This document shows, piece by piece, positions 18,623 through 29,300 of a stretch of 35,052 bases of DNA (positions are counted from its first letter, which is position 1; the number at the start of each line of letters is the position of its first letter). The DNA is from Phycisphaerae bacterium. Lineage in GTDB: Bacteria; Planctomycetota; Phycisphaerae; UBA1845. The DNA is taken from NCBI GenBank assembly GCA_029260155.1, contig JAJDDU010000411.1:1-35052 (forward strand), given 5' to 3'. The position numbers and the translations under genes were made by a program. A model generated the notes under the pieces. The model was not told the origin of the DNA. It saw only the letters and a list, made by a program, of their open reading frames with translations, and did no database searches.

Positions 18623-20290
18623 ATGACGACTGAGACTTCGGTTAATTCGGTAAGCGCGGAGCGCACGCGTGTAATCGGATGGTGGGTATCTGACGGATCG
18701 ACACCCGAACGGGGCGAGTCTGCGCTGTCGGCGGCAGTTCAGCGTCTTGGCGAAGCAGTTCAGCTGGCGGATCGGGGCGATGGAGCGGAGGTCGTTCGAG
18801 GTGGGACGTGTGTGTTCGGCGAGCAACCGGCTGATGGGGTGTTGCCGCTGGTCGGGTATGCGCCGCGGCTGGCTCCGGAGTCTCTCGGGGATCCTGCGTT
18901 TCGCGAGACCCACGGATTGCGGTATGCGTATGTCGGCGGGGCGATGGCAAACGGTATCTCGTCGGTGGAGATGGTCGAGGCGTTGGCGCGCGCCGGGATG
19001 CTCGGCTTCTTTGGGTCGGCCGGGATGTCGCTCGATCGCGTCGAGGCCGCCATCGAGCGAATTCAGCAGAGCGTCGGCGATAGGCCTCACGCTTTCAATC
19101 TGATCCATTCGCCGAACGAACCGCGTAGCGAGGCCGAGGTCGTTGATTTGTACTTGCGACGCGGTGTGCGGCTGGTAAGTGCGTCGGCGTATCTCGATTT
19201 GACGCTGCCATTGGTGCGGTATCGGGTTTCGGGGGTTCACCGGGGGCCTGGCGGCGAGATCGTGACGCCGAATCGGGTCATCGCAAAGGTGTCGCGGACG
19301 GAAGTTGCCCGAAAATTCCTGAGTCCGCCGCCTGCGGACATGCTGCAACAACTTGTCAATGAGAATGTTATCACATCTGAGGCGGCGCAGCTGGCGGCAC
19401 GGGTTCCCGTGGCCGGTGATCTGACGGCGGAGGCGGATTCGGGCGGGCACACGGACAACCGGCCTGCCTGTACGTTGATACCGACGATGCTCGCACTTGC
19501 GGACGAGATTCAGGCAGAGCACGGGTACGCGGAGCGGCTGCGGGTGGGAGCGGCCGGGGGCATTTCGACTCCGGAATCGGCGTCTGCGGCGTTTGCGATG
19601 GGGGCTGCGTATGTTCTGACGGGGTCGGTGAATCAGGCGTGCGTGGAATCCGGGACTTCTGTGGCGGTGCGTGAGATGCTGTGCAAGGCGCGGGAGGCGG
19701 ACATCACGATGGCCCCTGCGGCGGATATGTTCGAGATGGGTGTGAAGGTCCAGGTTCTGAAGTGGGGCACAATGTTTGCGGTCCGGGCGAGGAAACTCTA
19801 CGATCTGTACCGGACATGTGCATCGGTTGAGGAAATACCAGAGTCACAGCGTGTGGTTCTGGAGCGGGATCTTTTCCGATGCACCTTGGCGGAGGCATGG
19901 GCGAAGACGCGGGCGTACTTTGCCGTCCGCGACCCTACGCAGATCGCTCGGGCGGAGCGTGACCCGAAGCACAGGATGGCCTTGGTGTTTCGCGCCTATC
20001 TCGGTCAGTCTTCCGAGTGGGCCAACAGCGGGGATGCGTCACGTCGGGCGGACTACCAGATTTGGTGTGGTCCTTCGATGGGCGCGTTCAACGAATGGGT
20101 GCGTGGGACGTTTCTTGAATCGCCCGAGCATCGGGACGTGGTGACGGTCGGGCTCAACCTGCTGGTTGGTGCGGCTGTTGCGACGCGTGCGGCATGGCTT
20201 CGCGCCTACGGTGTGTCCCTGCCGGCGGCGGCTCGTCGTTTTGCGCCGAGACCGCAGGCAGAGTTGGCGCAGCTGTTGGGCAGCGCGTAA
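18623..20290 (+). CDS. pfaD: PfaD-type enoyl reductase of PUFA / secondary-lipid synthase
   Basis: ORF 18575..20290; likely ATG at 18623 (MTTETSVNSVSAERTRVIGWWVS). GFFGSAGMSLDRVEAAI, HAFNLIHSPNEP, RVGAAGGISTPESASAAFAMGAAYVLTGSVNQACVESGTS, MAPAADMFEMGVKVQVLKWGTMFAVRARKLYDLYRTC. Confidence 0.93.
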   Translation: MTTETSVNSVSAERTRVIGWWVSDGSTPERGESALSAAVQRLGEAVQLADRGDGAEVVRGGTCVFGEQPADGVLPLVGYAPRLAPESLGDPAFRETHGLRYAYVGGAMANGISSVEMVEALARAGMLGFFGSAGMSLDRVEAAIERIQQSVGDRPHAFNLIHSPNEPRSEAEVVDLYLRRGVRLVSASAYLDLTLPLVRYRVSGVHRGPGGEIVTPNRVIAKVSRTEVARKFLSPPPADMLQQLVNENVITSEAAQLAARVPVAGDLTAEADSGGHTDNRPACTLIPTMLALADEIQAEHGYAERLRVGAAGGISTPESASAAFAMGAAYVLTGSVNQACVESGTSVAVREMLCKAREADITMAPAADMFEMGVKVQVLKWGTMFAVRARKLYDLYRTCASVEEIPESQRVVLERDLFRCTLAEAWAKTRAYFAVRDPTQIARAERDPKHRMALVFRAYLGQSSEWANSGDASRRADYQIWCGPSMGAFNEWVRGTFLESPEHRDVVTVGLNLLVGAAVATRAAWLRAYGVSLPAAARRFAPRPQAELAQLLGSA

Positions 20291-20302
20291 GGAGATCAGT
20301 AC

Positions 20303-23300
20303 TTGGCGAAGGTCGACGGCAGTGTGACGGCCACGCAAGCACCGATTGCCATCATCGGCATGGGGTGCTTGTTTCCGCATGCGCCTTCGTTGCGCGAATA
20401 CTGGAGACTGATCCGCTGGTCTGAGGACGGCGTGACGGACGTTCCCGACACGCACTGGTCGATTGATGACTACTACGACGCCGAAGCGAACGGGCGAGAC
20501 CTGACGTACTGTCGTCGGGGGGCGTTTCTTTCGCCGGTCGATTTTGATCCGATGGAGTTCGGGATTCCGCCGTCCACTCTGGAGGCGACGGACACCGCTC
20601 AGCTTCTGGGGCTAAAGGTTGCGAAATCTGCTCTTGAAGACGCGGGCTACGGTTCGGATCGGGAGTTCGACAGAGGGCGGACCAGCGTCATTCTAGGGGT
20701 GACGGGGACGCTGGAGCTGGTGATTCCGCTGGGGGCACGGATGGGCCATCCGCACTGGCGGCGGGCGATGCTTGAAGCCGGCGTGCCGGCGGACGTGTCG
20801 GAGTCGATCATCGAGCGGATTGCCGAGCAGTACGTACCGTGGCAGGAGAACTCGTTTCCAGGATTGCTGGGCAACGTGGTGGCCGGTCGGATTGCGAATC
20901 GGTTGAATCTCCGCGGCACGAACTGCGTGGTGGATGCAGCCTGTGCAAGTTCTCTGAGTGCCATTCACCTGTCACTTCTGGAGTTGAGCACCGGGCGAAC
21001 GGATATGGTGGTCAGCGGCGGGGTCGACGCGCTGAACGACATCTTCATGTTCATGTGTTTCAGCAAGACGCAGGCACTCTCGCCCACCGGGGACGCGAGG
21101 CCTTTCTCGAAGGACGCCGACGGAACGGTGATCGGCGAGGGGATGGGGATGATCGTGCTCAAGCGTCTGGCGGACGCGGAGCGCGACGGCGATCGGGTCT
21201 ACGCGGTGATTCGCGGCGTGGGCACGAGCAGCGACGGGAAATCCCAGAGCATTTACGCGCCGCGAAGCGAGGGGCAGGCTGAGGCGCTGCGATCGGCGTA
21301 TCGGATCAGCGGGATCGACCCGAGTACGGTGCAGCTGGTAGAAGCGCACGGGACGGGGACGAAAGTCGGTGACGTGGTCGAGTTCGACGCACTGAAGACG
21401 GTTTATCGCGAGTCGCGCGCCGAGGGCAAGTGGTGCGGCGTTGGCTCGGTGAAGTCTCAGATCGGGCATACCAAGGCTGCGTCCGGAGTCGCAGGGATCA
21501 TCAAGACGGCGCTGTCACTTCACCACAAGGTGCTGCCCGCAATGATCAAGGTTGGGGAAGCGAATCCGAATCTAGATGTCGATGCGAGTCCGTTCTACCT
21601 GAGCACGGAGACCAGGCCTTGGGTCGGCAAGCGCCCCGCGACGCGCCGTTCGAGCGTGAGTTCGTTCGGTTTCGGCGGGAGCAACTTCCACGCCGTTCTT
21701 GAAGAGTATGGCGATTGCAAGAGTGAGGTGTCCTGGGACGGGACGGTCACGATCATCGCGTTTTCGGCGGATACGAAAGACGGACTCACAGAGCGGCTGA
21801 GCGAGTGGCGCGCGTTGGTCGGCGAAAAGCCGAAGAATGCGGAGATAGCGTTTCGGGCGCGTGAATCGCGTCGCGGATTTCGCGCAGCAGACGAATACCG
21901 TCTGTTGGTCGTGTGCGAGTCGGGCGACGACCTTGTTAAACTGCTTTCCGGAGCGGCGGACCGACTTCGCTCGACGGACGAGGGAACCGCTTCGTGGAAC
22001 CTGCCGAGTGTCTTTTTCGGTGGTCCGCAGGCGCGTGGGAAGATCGCGTTTCTGTTCCCAGGTCAAGCCAGTCAGTACGTGGGAATGGGGCGCGACTTGG
22101 CGTGCATGTTCCCCGAAGCGCAAGACGCCGTCGCGCAGGCGGACGGCGAGAGCGGGCTGTGCGAGCGGATCTATCCGCATCCGGTTTTCGATAAGGGCGT
22201 ACGTGCGGAACAGCAGGCGAGATTGACGCACACGGAGGTTGCTCAGCCCGCGATCGGAGCGGTGAGCCTGGCGTGCTTGCGTGTTCTGGAGCGGTTCGGA
22301 GTGCGTGCGGATTCGGTGGCCGGCCACAGTTACGGTGAGCTTGTCGCGCTTCGGGCGGCGGGGCGCATCGACGATGCCACGTTGCGACACCTTTCGAGCG
22401 TGCGCGGGCGGTTGATGGCCGAGGGCAGCAGCGAGCCGGGCACAATGTTGGCGGTTCGCGCGCCGCTTAACGATATTGACGCGATGCTGACCGAGGAAGC
22501 ATCGGACGCGGTCCTAGCGCATCGCAACGGACCGAAGCAGGGTATTTTGTCGGGCAGTGTTGCGGCCATCGAGGCAGCCGATGCTGCCAGTGCATCGCGC
22601 GGGTGGCAGACGACGCGGTTGGAAGTGTCGGCTGCGTTTCACAGCCGGTTGATGAGCGCGGCGCGAGATCGATTCCGCACGGCGCTCGATGAGGCGTCCA
22701 TGTCCGAAGGTTCCATCCCCGTGATCGCGAATCGCACAGCCGAGGCGTATCCGGAGTCGCCGGACAGCGTTCGGGATATGCTGGCGGACCAACTCGTCTG
22801 CCCGGTGGATTTCGTGCGGTTGATTGAGAACATGCGGTCCAGCGGCGTTCGGCTGTTTGTCGAAGTCGGTCCGCGAAATGTGCTAAGCGGCTTGGTCCGA
22901 TCGATTCTGGGTGACGGATCCCAGGAGGCGGTGTCAATCGATGCCTCGTGCGGCCGCGCATCGGGTGTCACAGACTTTGCACGCGTGCTGGCGCGACTGG
23001 GCGCGATGGGGCATGCGGTGGATCTCGCAGCCTGGGAGCCCGACGTGGCGGAGCCGCGGCATCCAGCCATGGCGGTGCCGCTCATCGGTGCGAACTATCG
23101 GCCCCCTAAGAAGAAAACGTGCGTCGAGCCGAATCGGTCGTGTAAGGCGATATCGGCTAGTAACAACGGAAAAAACTACGTGAGTACGACGGTCGAAAAC
23201 AACGGCAAGAAGACGGCACCGCATGCTATGCGCGCGACGCAACCCATGGCGGCACCAACGCAAACGCCTGCGGTCGCACCCGGTGTGATGCAGGTCGTCC

Positions 23301-26300
23301 AGGAAGGCCTGCGGGCAATGCAGGCGTTGCAGCAGCAGACAGCCGAGGCGCACCAGCGGTTCCTGCAGGGGCAAGAGCTTGCCCAGCAGACGTTCCAGAA
23401 GGTCTTGGAGCACCAGCAGCGTCTCGTGGAGCATAGCCTGGGCATGCCGGTGAGCGCGCCGGAGAACCTGCCGCCCATCGCGCAAATGCCACGGTATGAC
23501 ACTCCTGTCCCGGCCCCCGCGGCCGTGCAAGCCCCCATCGCTGCTGCGGCGACCAGCGGCGACAACGGCGAGCACCGCACACTCGAAACCGCGCCGAAAG
23601 CGGAAGTGAGCGCGGTGGTGGCTGTGAGCGAATCTGTAGAAACTGTGTCGGCAGCGCAGCCTTCGGGATCGACGGAGCTGGAGACGACGCTTCTTGAGGT
23701 GGTCGCGGAATTGACGGGGTATCCGATCGAAATGCTCGATCCGGACATGGACCTTGAGGCCGACCTGGGAATCGACTCGATCAAGCGTGTTGAGATTCTC
23801 GCTTCGGTGCAGACGCGGCTGCCGGGCTTGGAAGCTGTTAATTCGTCGTACATGGGCAGCCTGCGGACACTTCGCAACATCATTGATTACATGGCCAGCC
23901 CCGAAGGCGAAACGAAAACGGATTCGTCACCCGCGCCGGTCGTCGAGGTCGTGGCCGACAACACGCCGTCCACAAGCGTCGATCGTCGCGTACTGCGTGC
24001 GGTCGATCTTCCCGCCATTGGGAAAGGTGACGGCGTTAGGATAGCCCCGGGTCGCGAGGTTTGGGTGCTTGAAGACGCCAACGGACTCGCCGAGGCGATC
24101 AGTGACAACCTTATGGCACTTGGGACGTTGTCGCGGGTGGTGACGAGCGATGCCGAGGTGGGCCACAACGGTGATGCGGCCGTTGGCGGCTTGATTATCG
24201 TGGCGTCCCCCGGCGGCATTTGGGACGAGAATTCGGAAAAGGCGTTGAAAGACGCTTTCAGCCTGACGCAGCGCGTGGGCACGCTTCTTCGCGATGCCGC
24301 GAATGAGGGCGGATCGCTGTTTGCGACGGTGTCGCGGATGGACGGTGCGTTCGGGCTTGTCGGCGGAGAATTCGATCCGGTGCAGGGCGGCTTGGCCGGT
24401 CTGGCAAAGACTGTCTCGCACGAGTGGGCCGGCGTTCGCACGAAGGCACTGGATGTGTCCGCCGGGTGGACCGATCACGCGAAGGCGGCTGATGCCGTCG
24501 TACGTGAGCTGTCGGTTGATGGCCCGATCGAGGTCGGGCTGGACTCTCGCGCGCGTCGCGGGTTGGCGTTGGTCTCGGAACCTGTCAGCGATGCTGAATG
24601 GCGGCCGGAAGCGGGTCAGGCGATCGTGATCTCCGGTGGCGCTCGCGGCGTGACAGCCGAGGTTGCCCACGCGCTCGCCATGCACAACAACCCGATTTTG
24701 GTGCTGCTGGGTCGATCGCCTTCGCCGGAAGATGAGCCGGCGTGGCTGAAAGACGTTTCGGAAGAAGCGGAGATCAAGCGTGCGATCATGGCGCACGGGT
24801 TTGACGCGGCTGCGAAACCGACGCCCGTTCAGTTGGAAGAGGCGTATGGCCGATGCGTAGCGGATCGCGAGATTCGTGCGACGGTTGCTCGACTTGAGCT
24901 TGCGGGCGCTAAGGTGATCTACCGTTCGGTGGATGTGCGTGATGCTGCGGCGGTGGCTGAGGTGATCGCGAAAGCGAGGAAGATCGCCGGTCCGATTGGC
25001 TCGCTCATTCACGGAGCGGGTGTGATTGAAGACCGTTGGATCGCGGACAAGAAAGCCGCACAGTTCGAGCGCGTGTTTGACACCAAGGTGGCTGGCCTGC
25101 GGAATCTGCTCGACGCGATTGGTGACGACAATCTGAAGTCTCTGGTGTTGTTCTCTTCGGTGAGCGGTCGTTTCGGGCGGCAGGGGCAGGTCGACTACGC
25201 GATGGCCAATGAGGTATTGAACAAGGTCGCGCACGCCCAAGCCCGATTGCGGCCTGACTGCCGGGTGGTTTCGATCAACTGGGGACCGTGGGAAGGGGGC
25301 ATGGTCACACCGGGTCTTAGGAAGGAATTTGCGCGGATCGGCGTGGGGCTGGTACCGCTGAAGGAGGGAGCTGAGAGCCTTGTTGCAGAGTTGTCGCAGG
25401 TTGGCGGCGACGTCGAGGTCATGATCGGTTGCGAACTCCCTTCGTCTGAGCCCATGTCGCAACCGGCCGCTACGGAACTATCGCCCGCGTTCAAGCGCCT
25501 GCTCGATATCGACCGTCATCCGTTTCTTCGATCGCATGTGATCGGGGGGCATCCGGTTCTTCCGGTGGCGGTGATTCTGGAGTGGCTTGGTCACGGTGCG
25601 TTGCATGACAACCCGGGGCTGCTGCTGCATGGGTTCGAGGACTTCCGGGTACTCAAGGGTGTGGTGCTGACCAACGGGCCGGCTGATCTGCGTGTGACGG
25701 CTTCGAAGGCGAGACGAAACGGATCGCTGTTTGAGGTTGACGTTGAACTGCGTGGCCACGCGTCGAACGGCCGTGAGACGCCGCACGCGCGTGCCCGGGC
25801 CATCCTCGCTACGGCGTTGCCGGCACCGCCGACATTCAGCCCGCCCGAGGAAATCGGCTGTCGCACATACGCCCGCGGTGTCGAGGGTGCGTACAATGAA
25901 GTGCTGTTCCACGGTCCCGGTTTTCAAGGGATTGAACGGGTTGCAGGTTACTCAGCCGAGGGGATGGTCGCGTACGTGCGTTCGGCGGCGGGGCCGTCGG
26001 ATTGGATGAGCGAGCCCGTGCGTAGCGCGTGGCTTGGCGATCCACTGGTGGTGGATGCCGGGTTGCAGATCGGAATCTTGTGGTGTCACGAGGAGTTGGG
26101 CGCGGTTTCGCTTCCGAGTTCCGGCGCGGGATACTATCAGTATCGGCCGTCTTTCCCGGAGATTGGGGTCAGCGCGGTCTTGGAAATCCGTTCGGCGAAT
26201 GAGACACAGATGACGGCCGACGTCACGTTTCTTGACGAAGCCGGCATCGTGGTCGCACAGATGAGAGGCTTCTCGTGGACGGTGGACGCGTCTTTGCAGG

Positions 26301-26344
26301 CTGCGTTCGGGCGTGAAGCGGTGGCCGGCGCTCAGTCGTCATAG
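20303..26344 (+). CDS. PfaA-like multidomain synthase: KS-AT-ACP-KR-DH
   Basis: KS: VDAACASSLSAI, VEAHGTGTKVGD, KSQIGHTKAASG. AT: FLFPGQASQYVGMG, VAGHSYGELVALRAAGR, AAFHSRLM. One ACP: DLEADLGIDSIKRVEIL (~23.76 kb). KR: AIVISGGARGVTAEVAHALA, LVLFSSVSGRFGRQGQVDYAMANEVLN. DH: HPFLRSHVIGGHPVLPVAVILEW. TTG start after TAAGGAG. Confidence 0.95.
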   Translation: MAKVDGSVTATQAPIAIIGMGCLFPHAPSLREYWRLIRWSEDGVTDVPDTHWSIDDYYDAEANGRDLTYCRRGAFLSPVDFDPMEFGIPPSTLEATDTAQLLGLKVAKSALEDAGYGSDREFDRGRTSVILGVTGTLELVIPLGARMGHPHWRRAMLEAGVPADVSESIIERIAEQYVPWQENSFPGLLGNVVAGRIANRLNLRGTNCVVDAACASSLSAIHLSLLELSTGRTDMVVSGGVDALNDIFMFMCFSKTQALSPTGDARPFSKDADGTVIGEGMGMIVLKRLADAERDGDRVYAVIRGVGTSSDGKSQSIYAPRSEGQAEALRSAYRISGIDPSTVQLVEAHGTGTKVGDVVEFDALKTVYRESRAEGKWCGVGSVKSQIGHTKAASGVAGIIKTALSLHHKVLPAMIKVGEANPNLDVDASPFYLSTETRPWVGKRPATRRSSVSSFGFGGSNFHAVLEEYGDCKSEVSWDGTVTIIAFSADTKDGLTERLSEWRALVGEKPKNAEIAFRARESRRGFRAADEYRLLVVCESGDDLVKLLSGAADRLRSTDEGTASWNLPSVFFGGPQARGKIAFLFPGQASQYVGMGRDLACMFPEAQDAVAQADGESGLCERIYPHPVFDKGVRAEQQARLTHTEVAQPAIGAVSLACLRVLERFGVRADSVAGHSYGELVALRAAGRIDDATLRHLSSVRGRLMAEGSSEPGTMLAVRAPLNDIDAMLTEEASDAVLAHRNGPKQGILSGSVAAIEAADAASASRGWQTTRLEVSAAFHSRLMSAARDRFRTALDEASMSEGSIPVIANRTAEAYPESPDSVRDMLADQLVCPVDFVRLIENMRSSGVRLFVEVGPRNVLSGLVRSILGDGSQEAVSIDASCGRASGVTDFARVLARLGAMGHAVDLAAWEPDVAEPRHPAMAVPLIGANYRPPKKKTCVEPNRSCKAISASNNGKNYVSTTVENNGKKTAPHAMRATQPMAAPTQTPAVAPGVMQVVQEGLRAMQALQQQTAEAHQRFLQGQELAQQTFQKVLEHQQRLVEHSLGMPVSAPENLPPIAQMPRYDTPVPAPAAVQAPIAAAATSGDNGEHRTLETAPKAEVSAVVAVSESVETVSAAQPSGSTELETTLLEVVAELTGYPIEMLDPDMDLEADLGIDSIKRVEILASVQTRLPGLEAVNSSYMGSLRTLRNIIDYMASPEGETKTDSSPAPVVEVVADNTPSTSVDRRVLRAVDLPAIGKGDGVRIAPGREVWVLEDANGLAEAISDNLMALGTLSRVVTSDAEVGHNGDAAVGGLIIVASPGGIWDENSEKALKDAFSLTQRVGTLLRDAANEGGSLFATVSRMDGAFGLVGGEFDPVQGGLAGLAKTVSHEWAGVRTKALDVSAGWTDHAKAADAVVRELSVDGPIEVGLDSRARRGLALVSEPVSDAEWRPEAGQAIVISGGARGVTAEVAHALAMHNNPILVLLGRSPSPEDEPAWLKDVSEEAEIKRAIMAHGFDAAAKPTPVQLEEAYGRCVADREIRATVARLELAGAKVIYRSVDVRDAAAVAEVIAKARKIAGPIGSLIHGAGVIEDRWIADKKAAQFERVFDTKVAGLRNLLDAIGDDNLKSLVLFSSVSGRFGRQGQVDYAMANEVLNKVAHAQARLRPDCRVVSINWGPWEGGMVTPGLRKEFARIGVGLVPLKEGAESLVAELSQVGGDVEVMIGCELPSSEPMSQPAATELSPAFKRLLDIDRHPFLRSHVIGGHPVLPVAVILEWLGHGALHDNPGLLLHGFEDFRVLKGVVLTNGPADLRVTASKARRNGSLFEVDVELRGHASNGRETPHARARAILATALPAPPTFSPPEEIGCRTYARGVEGAYNEVLFHGPGFQGIERVAGYSAEGMVAYVRSAAGPSDWMSEPVRSAWLGDPLVVDAGLQIGILWCHEELGAVSLPSSGAGYYQYRPSFPEIGVSAVLEIRSANETQMTADVTFLDEAGIVVAQMRGFSWTVDASLQAAFGREAVAGAQSS

Positions 26345-26354
26345 GTGAAGATCG

Positions 26355-29300
26355 ATGAGCGGGCCATCACCGATTGCAGTGGTCGGGCTTGGCGGTGTTT
26401 TCCCCGGATCGCCCGACCTCGATACATTTCAACGGAACATTCTCAACAAGACAGACTCTTGCAAAGAGGTTCCGCCTGATCGGTGGATCCTCGACCCGCG
26501 TGATGCGTTTCGAGCGACCCTGTCGCCGGACCATGTTTATTCGACGCGCGGTTGCTTCGTGGAAGACTTCGCGTTTGATCCAGCCGGGTTGCAACTTGAT
26601 GCGGAGATCCTCCGCGGACTTGACCCCTTGTACACATTGGTGCTGCATGCTGGACGTGAAGCGTTTGTGGATGCGGTGACGAACGGTCTCGATCTGCGTC
26701 GCACGGGCGTGGTGCTGGCGGCTATCGCGCTGCCGACGGACGGAGCGTCGGCCATCACACGCGAGGTGCTGGGGGAGAAGTTCGAGCGTGCGCTGCTGGG
26801 CACGTCCAGTGTCAAGAACCTGTCATCACCGCTCAACGCGCGGGTGACGTCTCTTCCTGCGAGCTTGCTGGCCCGCGCGCTGGGCTTGCGTGGCGGCAGT
26901 TGCACGTTGGACGCAGCCTGTGCATCGAGCTTGTACGCCTTGAAGCTTGCATGCGAGGAGCTGCGGGCCCATCGTGCGGACGCGATGCTCGCCGGTGGGG
27001 TTTCGCGGCCTGAGTGCTTGTACACGCAGATGGGGTTCAGCCAACTGCGGGCGTTGTCGCCTTCGGGCGTGTGTCGACCTTTCGACGCTGGCGCGAACGG
27101 GCTCGTCGTGGGCGAGGGTGCGGGCATCGTCATGCTGAAACGGCTGGAGGACGCCGTTGATGCGGGTGATACGATTTACGGCGTGATTCGCGAGATCGGG
27201 CTATCGAACGACGTCGCCGGGAGTCTCCTGGCCGCGGATTCCGAGGGCCAGGTACGGGCAATGCGCGAGGCCTACCGCGCTTGCGGATGGTCGCCTGAAG
27301 ATGTGGACCTCATAGAGTGTCATGGTACTGGCACTCCGTTGGGCGACGCCGTGGAGCTCAGGAGTCTGCGGACGCTGTGGGGCGATGCACCGTTTCGCCC
27401 CGGTCAGTGTGCGATCGGGTCTATTAAATCGAACATCGGCCATCTGCTGACGGCTGCGGGGGCTGCGGGGCTAATCAAGGTCTTGTTGGCCCTGAGGGCG
27501 CGAACGCTTCCGCCGTCGATCCACTTCGAGAAGGCTCCGCGCAGCAGCGAACTGGAATCAAGCCCATTCAGAGTGCAGTGCGAGGCTGCACCGTGGGATC
27601 GACGGGACGCTGAGACGCCTCGGCGGGCGGGGGTGAGCGCTTTTGGGTTCGGTGGGATCAACGGGCATCTGCTGATCGAAGAATGGGAGCCGTCGCGGCG
27701 CAAGACGGCGGGTGAAACCCGCCCCGCGCGTGGGCGCCTTGAATCTGTTCCTGTTGCGATCGTTGGGATGGACGCACGGTTCGGTTCGACGGAGTCGTTG
27801 CGGGCATTTCAGGAGTTGGTGCTGAGCGGCGGATGCGCGAACCATGCGTCCGTTGATTCGGTGTCGGTGGGGCGGGGTGAGTTTCGATTGCCGCCCAATG
27901 AGATCCCAGAAGTGCTCCCGCAGCAGTTGTTGATGTTGAAATCGGTTGCGCGGGCACTGCAAGACACGGGGTTCACGAGGGGCGATCCCGTCGAACGCAC
28001 GGGCGTGGTCGTGGGCATGGGTCTCGATCTGAACACGACGAACTTCCATCACCGCTGGTCGCTGTTGCCGCAAGCGCGGGCGTGGGCACGGGCGATGGGG
28101 TTGGAGCTTACCGAGGATCAACTTGACGAATGGGTGGGTGATCTTCGCGAGCAGTCCGGTCCGGCGCTGACGCCCGGTCGGGTGGTCGGAGCACTGGGCA
28201 ACATCATCGCGAGTCGCATCGCGCGCGAGTTTGCGTTTGGAGGTCCGAGTTTTGCGATCTCCGCGGAGGAAGCGTCGGGCGTTCGGGCGCTGGAGGTTGG
28301 TGTTCGATCGCTACAACGGGGGGAGATGGACGCTGTGGTCGTCGGGGCGGTTGATCTGCCGGGCGATGAGCGGAATCTCTTGGCTACTGGCGCCTTGCGG
28401 GCGTTCTCGGCTCGCGGAGAGGTGCGGCCATTCGACGCGTCGGCGGACGGAATCGTTGTGGGTGAAGGCGTCGCGAGCATTGTGCTGAAGCGTCTGGAAG
28501 ACGCTGTGGCGGCCGGTGATCGGGTCTACTGCGTTGTGCGGGGCATCGGTGTGGCTAGCGGGAGCAACGCGTCGTATGCCGATGGCGAGACGTATCGACT
28601 AGCGCTTGAGCGTGCCTATGAGGATGCTTGCGTGCCGGGCGCGTCAGTCACTTACGTGGAAACGCATGGCAGCGGGGATGGGCGTGAGGACGACGTTGAG
28701 GCGGCTGCGCTGGCGGATTTCTTCGCGGATGGTCCGATCGCGATTGGCTCGGTCAAGTCGACCATCGGGAACACCGGGGCACTGGCGGGGCTTGCTTCGG
28801 TCGTAAAGACTGCCCTCTGTTTGCACAACGAGATGATCCCCCCGCTGGTCGGGCACGGGTTCGCTTCGCCGGAGAATCCCCTTAGGGGTGAGAAGTTCCA
28901 CACGCCGGACGCAGCGCAAGCGTGGCTGCACGACGGGGCCGACGGTCCGCGTCGTGCGGGTGTCAGCGTCATGACGCTGGACGGCATGTGCGCGCACGTC
29001 GTGCTCGAAGGCGCTGCGTGCGAGAACACGGGGCGGCGTCAGCCGTGCGGCGATCGCCCCAAGGGCGTTTTCGGTGTGCGCGGCGCCGATGTGAAAGCGC
29101 TACGCGCCGGGCTCGCGTCGTTGAAGCAGATGACCGCAGGGTCGGGGGACGGTATCGAACGATTGGCTCGACTGTGGTATGGGCGCGATACCGCGAGCGA
29201 AGGCAGCGATACTCTAGCACTCGCCATCGTCGCAGGCGGTTGTGATGAGCTCGCAATCGCGATCACGGATGCGGCGGATGCGCTGCGAGAGCGACCGACG

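Noticed and set aside
17705-19522. 605-aa minus-strand ORF
   Set aside because: Antisense to ispH and pfaD, both with strong family motifs; Arg/His/Pro-rich low-complexity composition typical of shadow ORFs in GC-rich DNA.
23927-25462. 511-aa minus-strand ORF
   Set aside because: Antisense to the KR region of the PfaA-like gene; no recognisable domains.
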